From an uncultured Prevotellaceae bacterium (GTDB lineage Bacteria > Bacteroidota > Bacteroidia > Bacteroidales > Bacteroidaceae): DNA of 64,000 nt. Position 1 is the stretch's first letter; each line of letters opens with the position of its first letter. A program made the translations under genes and the position numbers. The stretch is taken from NCBI GenBank assembly GCA_902801375.1, contig CADCIB010000008.1:57970-121969 (forward strand). Reading direction: 5' to 3'. Positions 16,306 to 24,658 of the stretch are shown here, in pieces. The notes below the pieces were generated by a model that saw nothing but the letters and a program-made list of their open reading frames with translations, ran no database searches and had not been told where the DNA came from.

Positions 16306-17364
16306 TCACCTTATCAATTGCCTCATGGCCTCCATCTTGGCTTCCGTCTCGTTCCATTCCTGTTGCATCTGGCTTTCAGGCAACAGACCGCCACCGGCAT
16401 AGAGTCGGTAGCCGTCGGCCAGCAGTTGCATGCAACGGAGTGAGACGTACAGGTGCGACTCGCCTTCCCTGTTCAGCGGACCGCAGAACCCGCTGTAGTA
16501 GAGTCTGTCGGCGGCTTCGTTGTGCAGGATGAAGTCCTGCGCCTCGGCCTTTGGCAGTCCGCAGACCGCTGGGGTGGGGTGGAGCTGATGGATCAGGGCG
16601 CCCACTGTCCCTGCATCGGGCAGGGTGAAGTGGAAATCGCTGCGCAGGTGCATCACATTGGCTGCCTGTACCGTCGTGGGACCCTCCTCGTGGATGTCGG
16701 AGGCGAATCGCTCTAAGCATTGCATGATATACGTGGCCACATACTGCTGTTCCTGTATGTTCTTCATGCTCCACGCTCCCCTTCCGTCTCCTCCGATGGG
16801 GGACGTTTCAGGCCGTCGGGCTTCCATCGTACCCGCCAACGCCATTGTGCGCCACTGCTGTCCCTTTCCCTCCAAGAGAATCTCAGGTGTGGCCATGAGC
16901 CAGGTGCCGCTTGTTGGAGTGGAGACCAGCGCCACGAAGGCCTGCGGATAGAGGTGGCAAGCCTTCTTGAAAAGATCCAGAGGCTCCTTCACGGGCATTT
17001 CTACAAAAGCATTCCGCGCCAGCACCAGCTTCTGGAAATGCCCTTCCATCAGTTGGGCGTGGAAGTTGGCGAAGTCTATGGCATAGCGCGATTGCGATTG
17101 CTCGTCGGACGATGAGCTGGGCAGGGTGGTCACGCAGAGGTGGCTATGGAGCGCAGTGAGTTGGTCCACGGGCAGCGTCTCCGTTTGTTCCGGCTCTATC
17201 AGCAGCAGCGGCGTGTGTTCACTCACGGCAAACGGCGCCAGCACAAATCCGCTTCTCCCGCTCAGCTCTACGGTCGAGCGGAGCGCGCAAGAGGCTTCTG
17301 CCTGCGTCATTAGCGTGCAGCACGACTCACCTGGCAGGCGGTATATGGCAAAACTGTTTTTCAT
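16306..17364 (-). CDS. menF: Isochorismate synthase
   Basis: 352 residues from the ATG at 17364, which has a GAAGG six bases upstream; an in-frame ATG at 17379 would add MMDEG. Chorismate-binding fold: KLVLARNAFVE, FVALVSTPTSGTWLMATPEILLEG, the TMALAGTMEARR motif, LRSDFHFTL and the PTPAVCGLPK motif, then YSGFCGPLNREGESHLYVSLRCM. MenF makes isochorismate for menaquinone. The N-terminal domain is shorter than in E. coli MenF, as usual in Bacteroidetes. Gene order menI-menF-menD supports MenF rather than a siderophore or salicylate enzyme. Confidence 0.92.
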   Translation of the reverse strand: MKNSFAIYRLPGESCCTLMTQAEASCALRSTVELSGRSGFVLAPFAVSEHTPLLLIEPEQTETLPVDQLTALHSHLCVTTLPSSSSDEQSQSRYAIDFANFHAQLMEGHFQKLVLARNAFVEMPVKEPLDLFKKACHLYPQAFVALVSTPTSGTWLMATPEILLEGKGQQWRTMALAGTMEARRPETSPIGGDGRGAWSMKNIQEQQYVATYIMQCLERFASDIHEEGPTTVQAANVMHLRSDFHFTLPDAGTVGALIHQLHPTPAVCGLPKAEAQDFILHNEAADRLYYSGFCGPLNREGESHLYVSLRCMQLLADGYRLYAGGGLLPESQMQQEWNETEAKMEAMRQLIR

Positions 17365-17398
17365 ACCTTCATCCATCATCTGTCATCCATCGTCAACC

Positions 17399-17818
17399 TC
17401 AACCTTTCGTTTTCGGCGCGATTATATAATTGGTCACATGGATGGTAGAGATCAGTTCGCCCGCCGAGTCTTTGATGTGCACATCCCAGACATGCAGCTT
17501 GCGCCCTTTGCTCACCAGACGTGCGGTCGCCGTGACGGTGTCGCCCTCGGCCACCGCCTTCACGTGCTCGCCGCTGACGCTGATGCCCACGCAGATCTTG
17601 CCTGGACACAAGGCCGAACTACCCACGCCGGCCAGGTTCTCGGCCAAGGCCAGCGAGGCACCGCCACTCAGAAACCCGAAAGGTTGGCGGTTGCGTTCAT
17701 CTACTTTCATCGTCGCCATGCACAAGTCGTCCTCTGGCGTGTTGATGAAGTTCATGCCCAACGCCGTCGAAAGGTTCGGCGAGCGTTCAATGATTTCCCT
17801 GATTCTGTCTACGTTCAT
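17399..17818 (-). CDS. menI: Hotdog-fold thioesterase, probable DHNA-CoA thioesterase
   Basis: 139 residues from the ATG at 17818. A TTG start at 17845 would fall almost at the transcription start predicted from the -7 box at 17867-17860, so it is unlikely. PaaI/YdiI-type hotdog domain: FGFLSGGASLALAENLAGVGSSAL and CVGISVSGEHVKAVAEGDTV, then WDVHIKDSAGELISTIHVTNYI. The usual acidic residue of this family is at the E of LAENLAG. It is the first gene of the men operon, which makes hydrolysis of 1,4-dihydroxy-2-naphthoyl-CoA the likely job, though paralogues have other substrates. Confidence 0.82.
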   Translation of the reverse strand: MNVDRIREIIERSPNLSTALGMNFINTPEDDLCMATMKVDERNRQPFGFLSGGASLALAENLAGVGSSALCPGKICVGISVSGEHVKAVAEGDTVTATARLVSKGRKLHVWDVHIKDSAGELISTIHVTNYIIAPKTKG

Positions 17819-17859
17819 AATTCTTTTTGCCTTACTTGTCAGCAATTGTTTTCAGCGTG

Positions 17860-17890
17860 CAAAGTTAGCACAAACACGGCAAATAACCAA
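17860..17890 (-). promoter_or_regulatory. Promoter of the men operon
   Basis: Minus-strand TAACTTTG at 17867-17860, with a TTGG at about 17890-17887 at the -33 distance. Confidence 0.6.
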
Positions 17891-17906
17891 GTTTTTCCGC
17901 TTCTTT

Positions 17907-18842
17907 TTACAGCAGGAAGAACAGTGATACGCCGATGCAGGAGATGACGGCTCCCATGACCGCTTTCCACGTGATGGGCTGGTGGAACATCCATTTCGAG
18001 GGCAGCAGGATGAGTATGGGCGTCAGCGCCATGAGTGTGCTGGCGATGCCCGCAGCCGTATATTCCAAAGCCATGAGCGAGAGTCCTACGCCGATGAACG
18101 GTCCGAAGAACACGGCAATGAGCATGGCGGCCATGCCCTTGCGGTCGTGCGTGCAGGCCAGGGCCTGTCTGCCCTCGCCGCGCAGCAGCACCCATGTCAG
18201 GAAGCACACCGTAGCTGCCAGCGCACGGATGGCATTGGCCCCGAAGGGAAGCACCGACGCCACTTGCGGCAATACCTCGGCAGGCACGTCGGCCGTGTAG
18301 TGGTCCAGCCCTATCTTGCTCAGCACCAGTCCGATGCCCTGCCCCAAGGCGGCACCCAGTCCGAAGAGCACCCCGCGCAGCGGAAGCGCCAGCTCCATCT
18401 TGTGGCCATCGCCTCGATGAAACACGGTGATGGCAATGCCCGCCAGCGTCACGGCCATGGCCAGCAGCGTCTTCCACGACAACTGCTGCCCCAACCATAT
18501 CCAGGCGAAGAGGGCGGTGAACATCGGGGCGAGCGTCATGAACAGCATTCCCATGCGTGAGCCGAACACGATGTAGCTGGAAAACAGGCACCAGTCGCCC
18601 AGGAAATAGCCGATCACCCCCGACAGGGTGAGCCACAGCCAGGTTTCCGTGCTGGCATACAGGGGCAAGGGCACGCCGAACACCACCCACAGGAATATGG
18701 CCGACACCAGTGTGGCCACAGCGATGCGCCACAGGTTCATCATCACAGCCCCCAAGCGTTTGCTGCCAATCTCACTCACTAGGGCTGCCACGGTCCAGAG
18801 CACAGCCACAAACAACGAAATGCTTTCGCCAACGTATTGCAT
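17907..18842 (-). CDS. EamA/DMT-family transporter
   Basis: 311 residues with about ten membrane helices and two EamA repeats: the first has GDWCLFSSYIVFGSRMGMLFMTLAPMFTALFAW, the second GPFIGVGLSLMALEYTAAGIASTLMALTPILILL. Such proteins are inner-membrane metabolite exporters or carriers; the substrate is not predictable. A strong promoter and its duplicated copy lie immediately upstream. Confidence 0.88.
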   Translation of the reverse strand: MQYVGESISLFVAVLWTVAALVSEIGSKRLGAVMMNLWRIAVATLVSAIFLWVVFGVPLPLYASTETWLWLTLSGVIGYFLGDWCLFSSYIVFGSRMGMLFMTLAPMFTALFAWIWLGQQLSWKTLLAMAVTLAGIAITVFHRGDGHKMELALPLRGVLFGLGAALGQGIGLVLSKIGLDHYTADVPAEVLPQVASVLPFGANAIRALAATVCFLTWVLLRGEGRQALACTHDRKGMAAMLIAVFFGPFIGVGLSLMALEYTAAGIASTLMALTPILILLPSKWMFHQPITWKAVMGAVISCIGVSLFFLL

Positions 18843-18863
18843 GTTCCTTTTCTATTTTGCTTG

Positions 18864-18895
18864 CAAAGGTACGATTAAGTGAGAGAAATACCAAA
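18864..18895 (-). promoter_or_regulatory. Promoter of the EamA transporter gene
   Basis: Minus-strand TTTG (18895-18892), 20 bases, TACCTTTG (18871-18864): an excellent consensus, 22 bases before the ATG at 18842. Confidence 0.8.
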
Positions 18896-18974
18896 TTTAT
18901 TTGAGTATTTCCGAACGAGAGTACCTTCGGCTCAGCCAAAGTATCGATTAAGTGAGAGAAATACCAAATTTATT
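18872..18974. repeat. Direct repeat duplicating a promoter region
   Basis: A 30-base segment is repeated exactly at 18872-18901 and 18945-18974 (73 bases apart, start to start). The first copy carries the -33 element and spacer of the EamA promoter. Homology continues with a few changes over the -7 box: the outer copy has TACTTTG in place of TACCTTTG and so has one base too few. Confidence 0.85.
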
Positions 18975-19068
18975 GGCAATTAGTTGCTTTTCACAACACT
19001 TCACGGATTACGCATTCTGTTGTGAGGTTCTGGGTACAAGAGTCACATGGATAAGGGCGCTAAGGTCA

Positions 19069-20217
19069 TCAGAATTTCACTTGCATACGGGTTTCGAGGA
19101 TGCTGCATTCGTTGTCCATGAAGCCTGCGCGGTTGGTCACCTTTGTCCATGACGCACGTACGCGCCATATCATATATTTATTAAGATAATAGTTGTAGCA
19201 AAGCGACCAGTCGTTCAGATAACCGCCATAGACGCCTGCCGTGGCATCCGACAATGAGGTGTAGTTGTATTGCAGACAAAGCTCCATGTTACCCGGGTCT
19301 GGTATGGCTATGCCGCCATCTGCCATGTTGGGACTGTATTCGCGGCCTTTGACGAGTGCGCGCATGGTGACATAGGCGCCGCTGCCTGTAAACGACGGCT
19401 GGTTGCTACGCGTGATGGTATTGAGGTAATACTGTCCGATGAGGGCGTAGCGGCCTTTGGCATACATGATCTCCGGCGTGAATTTATACATCGTCTTTGC
19501 ATCTGTCACAAGAGTTTCCTGCGCATTGACTTTCGCCACACGCATAGGCCAGCGGCTGGCCAAGGTAAACTGCTTATGGTTCAGTTCCTCCTGACTGCTG
19601 TATTGGGCGCCCTCTATGCCACCGCTGACACCCACCTGAAACATCTTGCCTCGCTCTGCATAGGGGCGATAGACCAACCTCGTGAGAAGTCCTATTGCCT
19701 CGTTGCCTATCACATCCGTCGCCCCCTTCATAGCGGCGGTCTCAGCCACAAAACTGGCTGTAGCAAAGAACTTTTTGCTGTTGTATTCATACATCAGGCC
19801 TAACAAGCGCTCATCGTTGAACGCAGTATTGCTCTGAGGCTCTTCCATCGACTCCTTAAACGAGGTGCTGGTGCTGCTCTGGTATCCATACTTATGCCTA
19901 AAGTAGCCTCCACGGATGAAATTCTTCTTGTCGAAGTCATACTGCAGCCACACATCCTTTATGTTCACCTTGCCATAGGCAAACCCCATTTCCACCTTGG
20001 CTTTCCATTGGTCGTATGTCATGCCTACACCAATGCGCATATCGGGAATGCCCACTCCACTGTTCAACTTCTCTTCCATGTGTTGAGGATGGATGTAGGT
20101 TGCATCAAACAAGATTCTGCCTGTAGGCTTCACCGATAGTTTCGGCTCTTCCTGAGCACTGATGGCAAGCACTGCCAACAGACCTGCAGTCAACGTCATC
20201 GTTCGTAACTTCTTCAT
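19069..20217 (-). CDS. Outer-membrane porin of the OprP/OprO type
   Basis: 382 residues from the ATG at 20217 (MKKLRTMTLTAGLLAVLAISA, a signal peptide); six further in-frame residues upstream are unlikely. The mature protein is beta-strand rich: an N-terminal LSVKPTGRILFDATY strand, alternating strands such as DVWLQYDFDKKNFIRGGYFRH, and a C-terminal strand ending in F (ETRMQVKF), typical of outer-membrane barrels. It resembles phosphate-selective porins O and P of Bacteroidetes. It follows the symporter gene by 27 bases, so it probably belongs to the same operon and supplies the symporter's substrate to the periplasm. The solute is not known. Confidence 0.75.
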   Translation of the reverse strand: MKKLRTMTLTAGLLAVLAISAQEEPKLSVKPTGRILFDATYIHPQHMEEKLNSGVGIPDMRIGVGMTYDQWKAKVEMGFAYGKVNIKDVWLQYDFDKKNFIRGGYFRHKYGYQSSTSTSFKESMEEPQSNTAFNDERLLGLMYEYNSKKFFATASFVAETAAMKGATDVIGNEAIGLLTRLVYRPYAERGKMFQVGVSGGIEGAQYSSQEELNHKQFTLASRWPMRVAKVNAQETLVTDAKTMYKFTPEIMYAKGRYALIGQYYLNTITRSNQPSFTGSGAYVTMRALVKGREYSPNMADGGIAIPDPGNMELCLQYNYTSLSDATAGVYGGYLNDWSLCYNYYLNKYMIWRVRASWTKVTNRAGFMDNECSILETRMQVKF

Positions 20218-20244
20218 ATACATCGGGATGATCATGTACCTGCA

Positions 20245-21897
20245 TCAACGGGCAAAATACTTCTGCTTGTCAAGCATTTTGCTGTGTCTCGCAAGAATAA
20301 AGCTTGTCGTGATATTGGCACTTTCGTTGCACACGCCGTTGAACATCGCCGCTATGGGGTCAACGCAGAGTATTACGGAGATGGCCTCTGGCGGCACGCC
20401 CACAACTGTGAACAGGTAGGATATGCATATTATACCGCCGCAGGGTACGGGCGGCTTTGCTATGGCCATGATACATACGGAGATGAGCAGGGTGAGAAAC
20501 AGGCTTGGTGTCAGCTCTATTCCATACACACGCATCATCATTAATATCACGAGGGAAAAGAACACACAGTTTCCTGCCTTGTTCAGTTGCACGCCTACAG
20601 GTATGGAGAATGCCGACAGCTTCGGGTCTATTCCCAGTTTCTCTGTACAGAACTTGAGCACGAAAACCAATCGTGCATGCGAACTCGACACAGAAAACAC
20701 CAACGGACTCAGGGCTATCAGTTTCCTCGTCAGATGGACAGGTGTAATCCTGCCGAAGAGCAGCACCGTCACCATGCCTACCCCCCACACCATCAACACG
20801 CCGATGGCCAGTCCCGCAAACAGCCGGCTGAAGGACACAAGCGAACTGATGCCTGTGTTGGCAAGCAGCGAAGCCATGGAAAGGAATACGATCAAGGGTA
20901 TGGCTGCCACAATGATTTTCAGCGTGGCAAGGACGAAACTGAACATAAAGTCAATCCATTCATTCACAACCTTGGCTTTCTCCCCCATCTTCTTGAGGAC
21001 GATTCCAAAGAAGATGGCCAGGAACATCACTTGCAGTATATTGTCTCCCTTGAATGGTTCCACCACATTCTTAGGCACTATGCTGAAGAACAAGTCAGTC
21101 AGTGAGGGGTATTGCACACTCTCACTGGGATTGGCGGAGGTAATGATACCCGACTGCATATATGACAGGTCGCCGGAGAACAGCATTACCCCCAGACCCA
21201 GTGCCAGGAATGCCGTCAAGAACTGCATAAAGAGCGACACGCTGAACATCTTGCCGCCCAGGCGAGCCAGTACGGCTGTGTCTGAGACGTTGTTGACGCC
21301 GGCGATGACAGCAAAGAACGTCACAGGTGCCATCATCATCTTCAGCGCGTTCAAGAACATGTCTCGCAGTGGGGTGATGGCGCTCCCGTTGATGACAGCC
21401 AACGTTTCCTTGTCCAGAAACACCTGCATCAGCAGTCCGCAGACAACGCCCAGCACTAGTCCCATCACCGTTTTGACAAGCTGTTTCTTGCCTGAGTCCA
21501 GCTCATGCACCTTGATGGTTACCTGGTTGGTCGCATCCTTGCGGCTATAGCTCATCTTCTTGCGGTTCCACTTCAGGATGGCAAGGTTCAGGTCTTCTTC
21601 TTCATTGTCCTTGCCCTGATCTGTCTCAACCATGTCGGACAGCATATCATACGCTATGCCTTCTGCCTTCAGGCACAATTCCACATCCCCCCATGCACGG
21701 CGCGGCGATACATCGACGGAGAAGTCTTCCCCACCGTCCATACCTTTTTGCATGCGCAGGAATGTCTCCTCCACCAAAAGCTCCGCACGCAGGGTTTCGT
21801 CCTTCGTCAGCTTCGCCTGTTCCTTCAGCCGGGTGGATATATCGACAATCCCCTCAGAGAGATTGCCTCTGTTCAGCGTGACTGTCCACGTGTTCAT
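20245..21897 (-). CDS. GHKL/anti-sigma-like domain fused to an SDF-family (dicarboxylate/amino acid:cation) symporter
   Basis: 550 residues. Residues 1-135 look like a degenerate RsbW-type (HATPase_c_2) domain: LLVEETFLRM at the N-box, DVELCLKAEGIAYDM at the G-box place, and a closing LAILKWNRKKMSYSRKDATNQVTIKV; the usual Asn and Asp of ATP binding are not seen. Then comes an eight-helix SDF transporter: two hairpins with FSVSSSHARLVFVLKF, and VDPIAAMFNGVCNESANITTSF near the end. The canonical Na+/substrate motif NMDGT reads NKAGN (439-443) and the usual NxxGD reads NESAN. So the carrier is an atypical member. The gene lies three bases after a STAS-kinase gene, suggesting control of transport by partner switching; that is inference. 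Confidence 0.8.
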   Translation of the reverse strand: MNTWTVTLNRGNLSEGIVDISTRLKEQAKLTKDETLRAELLVEETFLRMQKGMDGGEDFSVDVSPRRAWGDVELCLKAEGIAYDMLSDMVETDQGKDNEEEDLNLAILKWNRKKMSYSRKDATNQVTIKVHELDSGKKQLVKTVMGLVLGVVCGLLMQVFLDKETLAVINGSAITPLRDMFLNALKMMMAPVTFFAVIAGVNNVSDTAVLARLGGKMFSVSLFMQFLTAFLALGLGVMLFSGDLSYMQSGIITSANPSESVQYPSLTDLFFSIVPKNVVEPFKGDNILQVMFLAIFFGIVLKKMGEKAKVVNEWIDFMFSFVLATLKIIVAAIPLIVFLSMASLLANTGISSLVSFSRLFAGLAIGVLMVWGVGMVTVLLFGRITPVHLTRKLIALSPLVFSVSSSHARLVFVLKFCTEKLGIDPKLSAFSIPVGVQLNKAGNCVFFSLVILMMMRVYGIELTPSLFLTLLISVCIMAIAKPPVPCGGIICISYLFTVVGVPPEAISVILCVDPIAAMFNGVCNESANITTSFILARHSKMLDKQKYFAR

Positions 21898-21899
21898 AT

Positions 21900-23159
21900 T
21901 TATACTTGATCAAAAAAAGTGTCCAACTTCCCTACTTGCTGCATAGCCCACTTCATTCGTGGGAAGAGGTGTTCGCGAGTCTCGTTGACATGGAAAGCCT
22001 TTGTTTCCGGATCTATCTGCACATGCTTCATGGGGAACAAGGCTCCGCGAAGCAGTCCGAAGGCTTCACACATCTCTTTTATTTCCTGGAGTTTCTCTCC
22101 ATCCTCGGTCTTAAAGTACAGTTTGAGAAGTGTATCCCAGAATCGCAGCATATTGGCCTGATTCATGCCATGCACCTTCTGCCGTTTCTCAAAATAGCTG
22201 TAACGGGCATGGAAAGCGCCGCCCGCCAAGTCAAAGATGGGGTGACCATAGCCAATGTCAGCCATATCGATGACCACGATTTCGTTTCTCTGATACATGA
22301 CGTTACCTGCATGGAAGTCGCAGTGCACCATTGTGGAACGCTCTGGTATGGCATCTATCATCTCTCTCAGCATATCAGCCTCAGCCGCCGTAAACGAACC
22401 ATTTGCCTCCATTCCGTTGGCCCATTTGTTCCAGGTGTCTTTCAGCGATACAAAGCCGTCCTCTTTCTTGAGGTTTGTATGGTGTATGATTTGGTAGGTC
22501 TCCACAAACTTCTTCATGATTGTGTCAAAATCCTCAGGATGTGCCGTTATCGTGCGGCCTACCGTATCAGCATGGTCCACCATCTCAAACATTGCACCGT
22601 AAGCACCGTTGCATGTCAGCAGCTGAAAGGATATCGCCGTCGGGATTCCTGCCACAAAGGCTTTCTTCGAGAAGTCTATCTCCTGCTGTATCTTCTCAAG
22701 GGGCACACGGGGGTTGTAGAGTTTCACGATGGTCTCCGCGTCATACTTATACACCACGCTACTCTGTCCGCGTCCTATCACCGTGGCACCCTCCAAACTG
22801 ATTTCACGCAGCTTAACCTGGATATCCATTATCTGCGTGAAGCCGGTCATATGGAAGATGGAGTAAACGCCGTTTCCCACATTACGCACAACGACCTTCT
22901 CCGGCTTCTTCATCTTCTGAACCGCGAGCAGCACCCTAAGGCCAGAACTTGAAATATAGCTCAAGTCGTCCAGGTCAAATACGATCTTCTCATCGCTATG
23001 TTCGGCGATGATGCTCATGATCTCATCTTTTACTTGCTCTGAGTTGTCTGCACTAAGTTTTCCCTTTAGGAAAAAGACGAGATTTCCGTTTTCTATATGA
23101 TATTCCATGCTATAGGAGATGTTTTTTATTGTGATGTTTTGGGTTCTTTGTTTTGCCAT
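21900..23159 (-). CDS. STAS domain fused to an aminoglycoside-phosphotransferase-type kinase
   Basis: 419 residues from the ATG at 23159; a GTG at 23174 in frame is less likely. Numbering here is from that GTG, five more. Residues about 20-125 form a STAS (anti-sigma antagonist) domain with FDLDDLSYISSSGLRVLL, whose Ser cluster (75-77) is where SpoIIAA/RsbV proteins are phosphorylated. Residues about 130-420 form a small-molecule kinase fold: IGRGQSSVVYK glycine loop, K151, HCDFHAGN (H284, D286, N291) and VIDMADIGYGHPIFDLA. The kinase substrate is unknown; it could be a small molecule or the STAS Ser. It starts the operon STAS-kinase, GHKL-symporter, porin. Confidence 0.85.
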   Translation of the reverse strand: MAKQRTQNITIKNISYSMEYHIENGNLVFFLKGKLSADNSEQVKDEIMSIIAEHSDEKIVFDLDDLSYISSSGLRVLLAVQKMKKPEKVVVRNVGNGVYSIFHMTGFTQIMDIQVKLREISLEGATVIGRGQSSVVYKYDAETIVKLYNPRVPLEKIQQEIDFSKKAFVAGIPTAISFQLLTCNGAYGAMFEMVDHADTVGRTITAHPEDFDTIMKKFVETYQIIHHTNLKKEDGFVSLKDTWNKWANGMEANGSFTAAEADMLREMIDAIPERSTMVHCDFHAGNVMYQRNEIVVIDMADIGYGHPIFDLAGGAFHARYSYFEKRQKVHGMNQANMLRFWDTLLKLYFKTEDGEKLQEIKEMCEAFGLLRGALFPMKHVQIDPETKAFHVNETREHLFPRMKWAMQQVGKLDTFFDQV

Positions 23160-23224
23160 GTCAGATTTTTTCACTTACCTTCGTGCTGCAAAATCACGGC
23201 AAGCAAAAACCATCAATGACATGG

Positions 23225-23232
23225 CAAAGGTA
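23225..23232 (-). promoter_or_regulatory. -7 box of the STAS-kinase/symporter/porin operon
   Basis: Minus-strand TACCTTTG at 23232-23225, giving a leader of about 60 bases before the ATG at 23159. No clear -33 TTTG. Confidence 0.6.
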
Positions 23233-23291
23233 CAAATAAAAACTGAAACCTAAATTCCGCAGCACTTTACTTTTAACTTTATTTATAAGTA

Positions 23292-23316
23292 CCTGGGCAA
23301 CAAAAAGTTGCCCGGG
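23292..23316. other. Stable hairpin in the intergenic region 23175-23613
   Basis: CCTGGGCAAC (23292-23301), loop AAAAA, GTTGCCCGGG (23307-23316); ten pairs including one G-U. It is not next to any gene end. The rest of the 438-base gap holds the leader duplication, a terminator at 23425 and promoters; I see no gene in it. Confidence 0.6.
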
Positions 23317-23424
23317 ATTTTGCGATGTCAGATTTTTCACTTACGCTTCGTGTTGCGTTTGAAGACATGCAAAATTGTCGGTTTTTCCCGTTTCATGACC
23401 TCTATCTTGTTGTTGCTACCCTCA

Positions 23425-23454
23425 ACTCCGCTGCTGACGAGTGGCGGAGTTTTT
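23425..23454 (+). terminator. Plus-strand terminator with no obvious gene
   Basis: ACTCCGC (23425-23431) pairs with GCGGAGT (23444-23450), followed by TTTTT. No plus-strand gene ends here, so it may end a small RNA. Confidence 0.5.
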
Positions 23455-23535
23455 GTGCATTTATGTAATGAGAGATGTCAGATGTCTTAAAGAATGTCCA
23501 ATAATAGGTCTACGGAAAAAGAATCAGGTTGAGAA

Positions 23536-23567
23536 TTTGGTGGTTTTGGGAGAATGTAGTATCTTTG
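23536..23567 (+). promoter_or_regulatory. Promoter of the second rhuM gene
   Basis: TTTG at 23536-23539, 20 bases, TATCTTTG at 23560-23567. The leader to the ATG at 23614 is about 40 bases. Confidence 0.78.
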
Positions 23568-23613
23568 CAGATGAAAACTCTCACCTCTGCTGAGAGAATT
23601 ATAAACGAAAAGA

Positions 23614-24651
23614 ATGAATATGGCAAAAAGGAGAGAAATAAGAAATAGCACAGCTGAGTTCCTGATCTTTCAGGTAGAGGGGAGAGAACAAGGAGTCGAG
23701 GTGTTTTATAAAGATAAAACGGTATGGTGTACCCAGAAAGCGATGGGTATGCTGTTCGACTGTGATAGGAGTGTTGTAACAAAGCATTTAAGGAACATCT
23801 TTGATTCTGAAGAGTTAAACGAGAGTGAAGTATGTGCAAAATTTGCACATACTGCTTCGGATGGTAAAACATATCAAACCCAGTTCTACAATCTCGATGC
23901 CGTTATCAGCGTAGGCTATCGCGTCAACTCAATCCGTGCCACGCAGTTCCGACAATGGGCTACTACCGTATTGCGTGAGTATGCCATTCGTGGCTATGTG
24001 CTCGACAGGAAGCGTATGGAAAATGGCACATTCCTGGATGAGGACTATTTTGAGCATCTGTTGGCAGAGATCAGGGAGATACGACTCTCTGAGCGCCGTT
24101 TCTACCAGAAACTGACAGACATCTATGCCACAGCCATAGATTACAACCGTGATGCTCCTACTACGAAGATGTTCTTCAAGATGATGCAGAATAAGATGCA
24201 CTATGCTGTGCATGGGCATACGGCTGCAGAACTGATAGTGGAGCGTGCAGATGCAGAGCAGGAGCACATGGGACTCACTACCTGGGAGAATGCGCCTGAC
24301 GGTAAGATTGTGAAGACAGATGTGTCGATAACCAAGAACTATCTGAAGGAGATGGAACTGGCAGACATGGGACAACTTGTGAATGGTGTGCTCGAACTGG
24401 CAGAACGTATGGCCAAACGGCATATCCCCATGACCATGGAGGACTGGGCCAAGCAGATTGACACTATCCTGGCAGCAGGTGGCAATGAGGTGCTTCAGAG
24501 TCCTGGCATGGTGACTGCAGAAGAGGCGAAGGAGCATGCTGAGACAGAATTTGAGAAATATCGTATCATTCAAGACCGCCTCTTCCAGAGCGACTTTGAC
24601 AGATTCTTGGGCGAATTACCTTTCATTGACGACACTGATACTATAAGATAA
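23614..24651 (+). CDS. RhuM family protein
   Basis: 345 residues. RhuM domain over the whole length: VFYKDKTVWCTQKAMGMLFDCDRSVVTKHL (a wHTH-like start), FYNLDAVISVGYRVNSIRATQFRQW, EIRLSERRFYQKLTDIYATA, HMGLTTWENAPDGK and IQDRLFQSDFDRFL. It matches the C-terminal two-thirds of the protein at 3191-4573 but lacks the DinD part. The role of RhuM is unknown; members often sit on mobile or defence islands. A phosphatase gene follows after eight bases, suggesting co-expression. It lies far from the tRNA island, among core genes. Confidence 0.85.
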   Translation: MNMAKRREIRNSTAEFLIFQVEGREQGVEVFYKDKTVWCTQKAMGMLFDCDRSVVTKHLRNIFDSEELNESEVCAKFAHTASDGKTYQTQFYNLDAVISVGYRVNSIRATQFRQWATTVLREYAIRGYVLDRKRMENGTFLDEDYFEHLLAEIREIRLSERRFYQKLTDIYATAIDYNRDAPTTKMFFKMMQNKMHYAVHGHTAAELIVERADAEQEHMGLTTWENAPDGKIVKTDVSITKNYLKEMELADMGQLVNGVLELAERMAKRHIPMTMEDWAKQIDTILAAGGNEVLQSPGMVTAEEAKEHAETEFEKYRIIQDRLFQSDFDRFLGELPFIDDTDTIR

Positions 24652-24658
24652 TTGACGT

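Larger units (their letters stand above)
23155..23356. repeat. Imperfect duplication of the STAS-kinase leader
   Basis: About 35 bases around the STAS-kinase start (23155-23189, beginning GCCATGTCAGATTTTTTCAC) recur with two mismatches and two one-base gaps at 23322-23356. Confidence 0.7.

Noticed and set aside
23308-23490. 60-residue plus-strand gene
   Set aside because: It lies over the duplicated leader and the terminator hairpin, and has no ribosome-binding region or homology that I can see.
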